Shown here: positions 26,801 to 31,276 of the stretch, one piece after another
How positions within the stretch are numbered: position 1 is the first letter of the stretch
Layout of the letters: each line of letters begins with the position of its first letter
Origin: Candidatus Gorgonimonas leptogorgiae
GTDB lineage: Bacteria > Pseudomonadota > Gammaproteobacteria > Pseudomonadales > Endozoicomonadaceae
Assembly: GCA_929200515.1 (NCBI GenBank)
Contig: CAKNAD010000002.1
Span: forward strand, 1-31,276
Direction of reading: 5' to 3'
Length of the DNA: 31,276 nucleotides
The notes under the pieces: generated by a model
What the model was told of the DNA's origin: nothing
Database searches by the model: none
Seen by the model: the letters and a program-made list of their open reading frames with translations, nothing else
Position numbers and translations under genes: made by a program

Positions 26801-29800
26801 TGAAGAAGTGCCTTCTGAAGTAAAAGAATAGTCTTTACCTGATATACTGTCACAAAAAAATATTCCGCTATTATTTAGATTTCCGATTAAAGTTATTGTG
26901 CCTTCTATAGATACCATGCCATCAGTTTTATTAGCTACCTTGATTACTCCTGCATGCAGTCTATCTTTTTTAACAAAAATATTTCTTAAATTGTTAGCAA
27001 TTATAGTACCTTGGTTTATTATAGTATTATATTTGCCATCTAGAGTAGATGAAACAGTTAGAGTTCCATAATTTATTATATGGCTTTTTTGCTTTAATGA
27101 TATTCGTGTAATCTGTATACCTCCTGTTATATTATTATTACCTATAAATTTGCTATATACTGTTAAAGTATTATTATTGATAATATTAGAATTTGTTAGT
27201 ACTCCAATTTGAGCAAAGCCATCGTTAGTTAAAGTTGCTGTACTTTTTAAAGCATTACTAAGTAGACATTTATTATTTATTGATTTTTTATAGATAGTGG
27301 TACTTCCTTGAACAATTATAGTTCCTGAATTGATTAGTTTTTGTATGACAAACTGCCCAGATAATGATTTTCTAACAGTATTAAAAAAATTATTAAAATT
27401 ATATACATTTACTATTCCATGATTGTTTAGAGTATTACTAGCTCCGGTTATTTCTAACGCTGTTAATGTTCCTTGCTGATTTAAATTTCCACTAAGTAAT
27501 AGCTCACCGCCAATCTGCACATCTCCTACAGTGCAAGAAGCTACCATTACTACGCCATCACTCGTTTGTATTATTGAATTATTTATCTCTTGTAAGTTAA
27601 TTGTTCCATAATTTTTATAAAAATAAGAATTTTCTAAGCTATGAGCAATAATATTACCATTATTGTATGACTGAGATTTCTTATTAGTAACAATCAATTT
27701 ATTCTTTACAGTGATTGTTGCATTTACATTATTCATTAACTCTGATATTAATAAATTATTGGTAATATGCATTACTCCATTGTGATTAATTAATTTTGCA
27801 GGGGTAGATAACACATATGGTTTTATATTAGTTACGCTTACTGTTCCTCTGTTAGTGACTGTTTTATCAATATCAAGAGTTCCATTGATAACTACATTAC
27901 CAGATAAACCAAAATCAACTAACAAAATTGCATTTGCTGATGAGTTATTTATAGTTGATTCATTAATTGCATGTAAGTGTGCAAAATTTTTATTGATAAG
28001 ACTATCTGGCAGATTAAATTCACCTACTATTAATGTTCCTTCATTATACGATTTTTTAGTTAATATTAACTTATTATCTATAGTAAACTTGGCCAGTTTA
28101 TTATTGAATAACTGTAATAAGCTAGCATCTTCAACCTCAACATTACCACTGTTATAAAAAATATTACTTGATTTTAACAATTTACTAAGGTTAAGATTTG
28201 CGGTGTTAGTAATATCATCAGTTAGTATTAAATTACCTTCTATATTAATATTTCCTGCAATAGCTTTGTTAACAGATAAATAGCCCCGATTTTGGATGTC
28301 TGCTCTGTTTGCAGATAACAGATTAAAACTAGCAGTAGCATCATTAATAAATTCTTCACAAGAAAAATTTTTTGCAAATAACCTACCATAGTTAATTGAC
28401 TGTTGTTTTAAGTCTAAACTAGCATTTGCTATTAAGTAATTGTTATTAATTAATTTATTGATAGTAGCTAAATTAACTATTGCTAAACTACCGTTATTAA
28501 TAAAATTACTATTAGGTTTGCTGATAAGATTATTAACAGTTGCGGTTGCAAATTGATTTATCTTACCATCTAAAATTAAAGTCCCTGAAATTGTTACTTC
28601 ACCAAAGATACTATTATTAATAATAGTTGTATGGGTTCCAGATATATTGCAGCTTACGATATGTTGTGCTCTTATTGTTCCATTATTAATTATTTGACAG
28701 TTATTATTCGCCATTGTTAAGGTATTAGCTGTTAACTGCCCATAATTAGTTAGTATGCCATTAACTAATAAGGTGTTATTTACCTGAGTACTAGCTTTAG
28801 AATTATTTTCAAAAATATTATCATTTGCTATATAGCCATTTGCTCCCTGTATAATAATATTATTGTTGTTTATTAATTTAGTGATTGATACTTCATTAGC
28901 CTCTATTTTACCATCATTAGTTACAACAAAATTTGTATTACCATAAAATTTTATCTTAGCTTTAGTTATATTAGCACTAAAATTATTTTGCAATGTCACA
29001 GTAGCATAACTAGTTATTGAAGCCGCATTAACTAAAATATTACCTTCTATATGTCCATTATTGATTATTCTACAACTAGTAGCTTCTATAATTAAGGGAT
29101 GTATCAAAAGTGCAGCTAAACCTCCAGATATCTTGCCATTGTTAGTTATAGTTCCAACAATAGGCATGGTAGCTAATAACCCTATACTATTGATGCTATT
29201 ACTTGTTGTTAATAATTGACCATTGTTGCTGATATCACCATAAATTTTACTAGCAATATGCAGGCAATGATGATGATTATCAGCTATTATTTGTACTTGT
29301 TTACCAATGATTAAGGGGTTTAATAAGTTAAATGTATTATTTCCAATTATTATTATTCCATCACCTTTGATATTGCTAATTGCAGTAGAATTGCCGTCTA
29401 TCAGTAAATTATTAATATGTAAATTAGATAAGGTTATTGAAGCCGAAGATGATGGCACAAATTGATATTGTGTCTTAGTAGCTGTAACCTCACTACCTAT
29501 TATTAATGCAGCAGTTGGGGTATTAGCATATATAACATATTGGTTGGTATTTGTTCCTAATTGCAAACTATTAGTTATACTAGAATAATCAACTATATCT
29601 TGTATTGTAAATAAATTAATCGGGCTAATTATAAGATTGTTAGTTGTTGCTGTAGCTGGTATAGTATTAAGTTTATTAATTTTAAATGCAACACCTTCAA
29701 TACTAATATCTTGCGGATGACTTGAACCTAATAACTTAGAATATAAAAATTGTTGTGCTTTTGCTGAATTATTAGGTAAATAAGTTACGGCATAGCAGTT

Positions 29801-29863
29801 TAAAAAAATAGTCATTACTGCTAGTACACAATACACAAGATTATAAAAAAATTTATACAACAT
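20840..29863 (-). CDS. Giant autotransporter adhesin (type V secretion), two related passenger halves
   Basis: A 3007-aa surface protein. A Sec signal peptide (about residues 1-25) is followed by a very long Asn- and Ile-rich beta-repeat passenger with 'NNG.I' and 'G.V.I.G.L.L.GN...G.L' units, as in beta-helical autotransporters. A helical linker lies at about 2575-2715, and a C-terminal beta-barrel of about 290 residues ends in an aromatic Tyr ('SISYNRNLFNNIASAKISIKYNY'). The barrel would insert in the outer membrane and present the passenger outside, most likely for adhesion or host contact. Residues about 120-270 are clearly related to about 1700-1850 ('HHCLHIASKIYGDISNNGQL' versus 'NHALHLAMPIIGNIENNAQI'), so the passenger arose by an internal duplication with an offset near 1575 residues. 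The frame is open throughout. No good ribosome binding site precedes the ATG. The target is unknown. Confidence 0.88.
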   Translation of the reverse strand: MLYKFFYNLVYCVLAVMTIFLNCYAVTYLPNNSAKAQQFLYSKLLGSSHPQDISIEGVAFKINKLNTIPATATTNNLIISPINLFTIQDIVDYSSITNSLQLGTNTNQYVIYANTPTAALIIGSEVTATKTQYQFVPSSSASITLSNLHINNLLIDGNSTAISNIKGDGIIIIGNNTFNLLNPLIIGKQVQIIADNHHHCLHIASKIYGDISNNGQLLTTSNSINSIGLLATMPIVGTITNNGKISGGLAALLIHPLIIEATSCRIINNGHIEGNILVNAASITSYATVTLQNNFSANITKAKIKFYGNTNFVVTNDGKIEANEVSITKLINNNNIIIQGANGYIANDNIFENNSKASTQVNNTLLVNGILTNYGQLTANTLTMANNNCQIINNGTIRAQHIVSCNISGTHTTIINNSIFGEVTISGTLILDGKINQFATATVNNLISKPNSNFINNGSLAIVNLATINKLINNNYLIANASLDLKQQSINYGRLFAKNFSCEEFINDATASFNLLSANRADIQNRGYLSVNKAIAGNINIEGNLILTDDITNTANLNLSKLLKSSNIFYNSGNVEVEDASLLQLFNNKLAKFTIDNKLILTKKSYNEGTLIVGEFNLPDSLINKNFAHLHAINESTINNSSANAILLVDFGLSGNVVINGTLDIDKTVTNRGTVSVTNIKPYVLSTPAKLINHNGVMHITNNLLISELMNNVNATITVKNKLIVTNKKSQSYNNGNIIAHSLENSYFYKNYGTINLQEINNSIIQTSDGVVMVASCTVGDVQIGGELLLSGNLNQQGTLTALEITGASNTLNNHGIVNVYNFNNFFNTVRKSLSGQFVIQKLINSGTIIVQGSTTIYKKSINNKCLLSNALKSTATLTNDGFAQIGVLTNSNIINNNTLTVYSKFIGNNNITGGIQITRISLKQKSHIINYGTLTVSSTLDGKYNTIINQGTIIANNLRNIFVKKDRLHAGVIKVANKTDGMVSIEGTITLIGNLNNSGIFFCDSISGKDYSFTSEGTSSINNNLVIDNLNINQGYCVIKNNLILYNTKIDSFNNGNLHVSRLNIKNNKLRNKKMLEIGILRSGYIINEGTLQLNKANLGLSVIVGDVIAGGDLINKSAIRIEKGSLFASNYSLRNMYSNDINVGNNVILSKLINDSSSILLIGGTLSVSSAINKGSIKLANMYNSTITNSGTILLANSTSGSVTIVGDLRVKKDVYQRGYLRSINIIGAGSITNLGYIKSNNITCKLIINNNTINVESTISIEDKLINNSKIITKNIDLLDHGYIYNNKGAEFTLMSSSITMSNRIIYNHGLLAIYGSLNLNDNLDSYGNLIINKLYGNNHKLIIHKNTQAIISQLGKKNDNLYIAVCGSLTLTAFNTTTNNISNISKISGDIIISSSSTLLPNENHDGIINLNNNVQQISGSLKLGSLSADIPVSFQINKYCSCKLTQSINSNKITVYNLGELDVPQGSNLWRYEGLSNSRLIIRVNQDIAKISKPLLQTEDILTFATNSAVAITHVAGKQVIAGSRRIDLIRASGGMLCNNKQLTQEIAKKIIYYQDNQSILITVKEVEVNKNTISAEVGVANNPLPVSSNVALINLSNKLLGDCQPMNYHVDALIWYDKQDLKNKTNSNNNLAVFPLDVALNKSIVNYSTKSLVIDIGNNNQQQQLYSHASRIIDYPALIVASEVEPNISHNIKRNDPIILHKMVLNNVMIDGSHKLVEVNGIVQKLATNQDALIFLGKNILKFIDTDSINISDKVKLIAGNNNHALHLAMPIIGNIENNAQIGSNNTGIGIQITQMISGTITNNKIIHGKHTGININLLHPVLAQQANRLVLINNNTIINGINIKSVANKTPPEVVLHNHKLIKGGVLQTNSTVLLDVINYKGSYIEVDHVNLTSLFNFAIIKITGENTFTVHNKRFINAGTIEIANIINLNANIENFGCLAAKHIRGNNNTVTNEVSSSANFKTIDNCIFKNKGLITVSSVTSGRVVILGDLQLVNNIQQSGTLLVTNINGNYGISNNHILDVEQNLNITFLNNNDTVNVGKLLSLTKKSHNNKNLTAGTITSIVTLNNATTGNIKVNNINNLICNNTGNFYVINKISGEVTISGSLTFTGNVINDGKLYAKNIIGSKYSFTNNNYVNTDNISVKTIDNYGELIINSDLSLNQDFINKGYLAVNDIIYNKAKFTNLASATLQINTSVFRFNKELFTNFGNLKINNICLLDSNLNNQGILEARILNGNYYTIFNGKNNKVKCNIIKNIYISGSKTIDISKHIIGSVTITSGISLEGNTTVTGNLNTSSIKLNNNKLINKYGSKIITKDDLALSNNNFINNGFLMTTKNIELIDILINNGELSCNKLQGNANKLLNNATITCNTLADINIVNKKTLQVKNEIAGNVVIDGELRLIGSIMQQGNLVAHSITTINNQSNNITFNIAYNSEVNIDTLNASNLDIKNCGLLNVTNNTKLNSYHGKAGTIIININDKTNFQQPLLELNQNLELMHFQGKESLIVISAVDNINIGKVKDKACILTAKEVLINGKLLQLNDLSIIMAVKKINAKNLLIDLSSLTVSRANNKASIIADITCKAIDAAIDIGDQAVSIKKFANLMQKYKIDSNKPHLMQMIREEIRLNRLPIEAEEIVEYLLYKQQVTNQQEFKEIRDSLLSAIHLREKLNIVKRLLPDNCYVNNQLLVNVSNKLLKIISQRFRVFREQRCYQYKLNSTEFNFDNSLKNIWFASNLETKQQYTYNKDVTAVDINKTTSIGLEQQFTAKIKLGIMQSHAITNLTNITLRGYQLVDRNSSITNMATTIYAQYEMKKFIIQSALQYSINSHKHNIKIITDRNQQQHRYKSKLTSFIIEAVVPYYYNNFYCEFNSSLTLLNNVLPARNFNNIERYNSQSSNIINLATAVHIYRNFSLKSGNRVNIYCSIAYNKVLNLSQKDITKVILFDKKFNLNNFSSDSSKLITNLAVNYVVNNKITTDISISYNRNLFNNIASAKISIKYNY
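22640..28610 (-). repeat. Array of degenerate passenger modules within the autotransporter gene
   Basis: A recurring protein module of roughly 115-125 residues begins with the pattern G-x-V-x-I-x-G-x-L-x-L-x-x-x-[IV]-x-x-x-G. Clear starts are near residues 420 (GEVTISGTLIL), 536 (GNINIEGNLIL), 654 (GNVVINGTLDI), 779 (GDVQIGGELLL), 981 (GMVSIEGTITL), 1202 (GSVTIVGDLRV), 1990 (GRVVILGDLQL), 2104 (GEVTISGSLTF), 2278 (GSVTITSGISL) and 2398 (GNVVIDGELRL). Residue positions are estimated from base positions. A weaker copy lies near 1110. Copies differ too much at the DNA level to be recent, so the array is old or under diversifying change. Confidence 0.65.
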
Positions 29864-29977
29864 AAAAGGTTTCTGTTAATTTGTATTTTTGTTAGCCTAA
29901 ATTAATATTATAGTTAATTAAAATATTTTTGCTGAATATTAACGTTTATATAAACAATAAAATTATAAATTATAACC

Positions 29978-30006
29978 TTGAAAATATAAGCATTAGCATT
30001 TACAAT
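29978..30006 (+). promoter_or_regulatory. Sigma-70-type promoter of the alpha/beta hydrolase gene
   Basis: TTGAAA (29978-29983) and TACAAT (30001-30006) with a 17-base spacer match the sigma-70 consensus well. The predicted start near 30013 leaves a leader of about 34 bases with AGGA at 30030-30033, ahead of the ATG at 30047. Confidence 0.55.
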
Positions 30007-30046
30007 ATCAGAATGTTTAATGTTTTCGCATTAGGATTTAGCAAAC

Positions 30047-31234
30047 ATGGATTTAACTATAAATTCCCCTATCCAATTATTAGATAACAAAGCTAGTTCT
30101 ATCATTGAAGCCGATCGTCAATTTTGCTTGTGTAATCCTACAACTCGCAATAGGGTGCAAAGAATGCTAACAACTAGCTGGCAGTTATCAATATCATCAC
30201 AAAACACAACTAATTCATGGTCAGGTACATTTATAAAGTTATGCGATAGAATTATCAATGTACCTATCAACCTAGTAAGCTGGATAAAGGAAACACACTG
30301 TGGTATATCTAAATTAGTTGGCGCTAGATTAATCAGTGCTCAATTTAATGCCGGTCATACCCAACAACAAAGCCAAGAAATTATTGACACTGTTTGTAAT
30401 ACTAAACAACCTGATGGTTATCGATCTGAAAAAATTTCTATGGGTTATGGATCTGTTAACTTAACAGGAGTTATTTGCTATCCTCCTAGTTGGAATGAAA
30501 ACGAAAATTCAGATTGTATCTTGTTCCATAACCCCAATGGTCATGTAATCTCCCAATTTTTTTCTGACAACAAGCTCGCAACTACTCCTGAAGATCAAGA
30601 TGATGGTCTTATTACTGATACCCCTGGCAATCTACAAAAAGGAAAAAAATATCCCATTATTTTATATGATTACCGAGGCACAGGAATTAACAAACCTGAA
30701 GGTATTTGGCGTTATCTACCCACAGCAACTGCTGAAACAGCTATACAAGATGGAATAACGGCATTACATTATGCTTTGACTAATTTTAGTGGCAACATTA
30801 CCATTTTAGGTAGTTCTATGGGTGGGGGTATAGCTACGATTTCTTTAGCAAATTATTTAGATGCTACAAATGATTCAAAAAATATAGAATCTCGTGTAAA
30901 TCTAATAAGTCATGACTCCTATACCACTACATCTTGTGTTATGATTCCGCAATATCCAAGCTTCGCAAATAATGTAGGTTCCTTGTTAAAGTCACATATT
31001 GATGCAGAGGAATCTATGCAATGCCTGAGTCATCGCAATGTAAAAATAATAGTATTAGCACATGAAAAGGATGATATTATTCCTAAGGAAGCAAGAATGA
31101 GCAGATTTTTACCAAAATCGGATAATATTTCTAGTTATACTAGTGAACGCTCTGGACATGCAAATCTTTCAAAAGATCAACTAGTAGTAATTAATAATAA
31201 AACAGAACAATCGCTAGAAGATTTTTTTACCTAG
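30047..31234 (+). CDS. Alpha/beta hydrolase, resembles chlamydial CHLPS 43-kDa / Legionella SdbA-type family
   Basis: A 395-aa serine hydrolase of the alpha/beta fold. The nucleophile elbow is GSSMG with Ser257, preceded by the strand 'NITILG'. The acid is Asp342 or Asp343 in 'LAHEKDDIIP' and the catalytic His is His371 in 'SGHANL'. An oxyanion-side segment 'ILYDYRGTGINKPEG' is also typical. Size (about 43 kDa), the long N-terminal helical part with 'VSWIKETHCGISKLVGARL' and the 'LFHNPNGHVISQFF' segment recall the chlamydial CHLPS 43-kDa protein family, which also includes Legionella Dot/Icm-related SdbA-type proteins. That link is from memory and only moderately sure. There is no Sec signal peptide, so it is cytoplasmic or delivered by a dedicated secretion system. 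Substrate unknown, perhaps a lipid or ester. Confidence 0.8.
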   Translation: MDLTINSPIQLLDNKASSIIEADRQFCLCNPTTRNRVQRMLTTSWQLSISSQNTTNSWSGTFIKLCDRIINVPINLVSWIKETHCGISKLVGARLISAQFNAGHTQQQSQEIIDTVCNTKQPDGYRSEKISMGYGSVNLTGVICYPPSWNENENSDCILFHNPNGHVISQFFSDNKLATTPEDQDDGLITDTPGNLQKGKKYPIILYDYRGTGINKPEGIWRYLPTATAETAIQDGITALHYALTNFSGNITILGSSMGGGIATISLANYLDATNDSKNIESRVNLISHDSYTTTSCVMIPQYPSFANNVGSLLKSHIDAEESMQCLSHRNVKIIVLAHEKDDIIPKEARMSRFLPKSDNISSYTSERSGHANLSKDQLVVINNKTEQSLEDFFT

Positions 31235-31236
31235 TA

Positions 31237-31276
31237 GTGCCGTAAAGCCTCGCCCTTTAGGGCGGGGATATAAGGC
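31237..31276. repeat. GC-rich palindrome at the window end, IS200/IS605-like element end
   Basis: CCTCGCCC (31248-31255), loop TTTA, GGGCGGGG (31260-31267) form an 8-bp hairpin with one T-G pair. Short outer complements GCC and GGC lie at 31239-31241 and 31274-31276. It begins three bases after the hydrolase stop. This kind of G+C-rich hairpin with a TTTA loop and a 'GTAAAGCC' flank is what I know from the ends of IS200/IS605-type elements that carry tnpB. No transposase gene is inside the window. A degenerate inverted copy is at 14485-14520. Confidence 0.55.

Noticed and set aside
20840..29863. CRISPR or DNA tandem repeat array in the Asn-rich gene
   Set aside because: Repetition is at protein level only. 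DNA copies diverge, spacing is irregular, and the frame is open throughout.
1..31276. tRNA, rRNA or riboswitch
   Set aside because: No cloverleaf-like GC-rich stretches, rRNA segments or known riboswitch cores were seen in the spacers by eye.

Overview
The window comes from a very AT-rich bacterial chromosome with long A/T-only spacers and AT-rich hairpins where terminators would be expected. Gene content points to a host-associated, probably intracellular, gammaproteobacterium. It has an Ysc-type type III secretion (T3SS) operon, a phospholipid-trafficking Mla system, relics of the Pseudomonas-type Chp/Pil chemosensory system, and several proteins with eukaryote-like domains. The taxonomic placement is inferred from gene families only. 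The FHA-type SctD also occurs in Chlamydiae, but the ChpA/ChpC-like pair argues for a proteobacterium.

Region 1 (1-8325, all minus strand) is one dense T3SS operon read right to left: a 140-aa protein of unknown role, SctC secretin, SctD, SctE-like, SctG-like TPR protein, SctF needle, a small unknown protein in the YscH position, SctI inner rod, SctJ lipoprotein, SctK and SctL (cut by the window edge). The order follows Yersinia yscC-D-E-F-G-H-I-J-K-L except that the G-like gene precedes the needle gene. Several junctions overlap (ATGA-type), which suggests coupled translation. The export gate and ATPase genes would lie outside the window to the left.

Region 2 (8604-14312, plus strand) starts from a divergent intergenic region. 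It holds a degenerate ChpA-like protein lacking a recognisable phosphotransfer site, ATP-binding glycine box and receiver domain, then a ChpC-like CheW-domain protein, then mlaF-mlaE-mlaD. mlaC follows after an AT-rich hairpin. Together Mla would move phospholipids between the outer and inner membranes.

Region 3 (about 14.5-31.3 kb) looks accessory. It contains a RING-H2 protein (candidate secreted ubiquitin ligase), a DASS-type anion transporter, a short remnant of a second kinase gene, a small protein with a conserved WLS-HG-VPWLHGR-D-RPKYY ending, a predicted secreted pseudokinase with an unknown partner gene, a 3007-residue autotransporter made of two related passenger halves, and an alpha/beta hydrolase resembling the chlamydial CHLPS 43-kDa family. 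Related GC-rich palindromes resembling IS200/IS605 element ends sit at both sides of this region (about 14.49 kb, degenerate, and 31.25 kb, intact) in opposite orientation. The region therefore has the look of acquired, host-interaction-directed DNA next to the secretion machine that may deliver some of its products.
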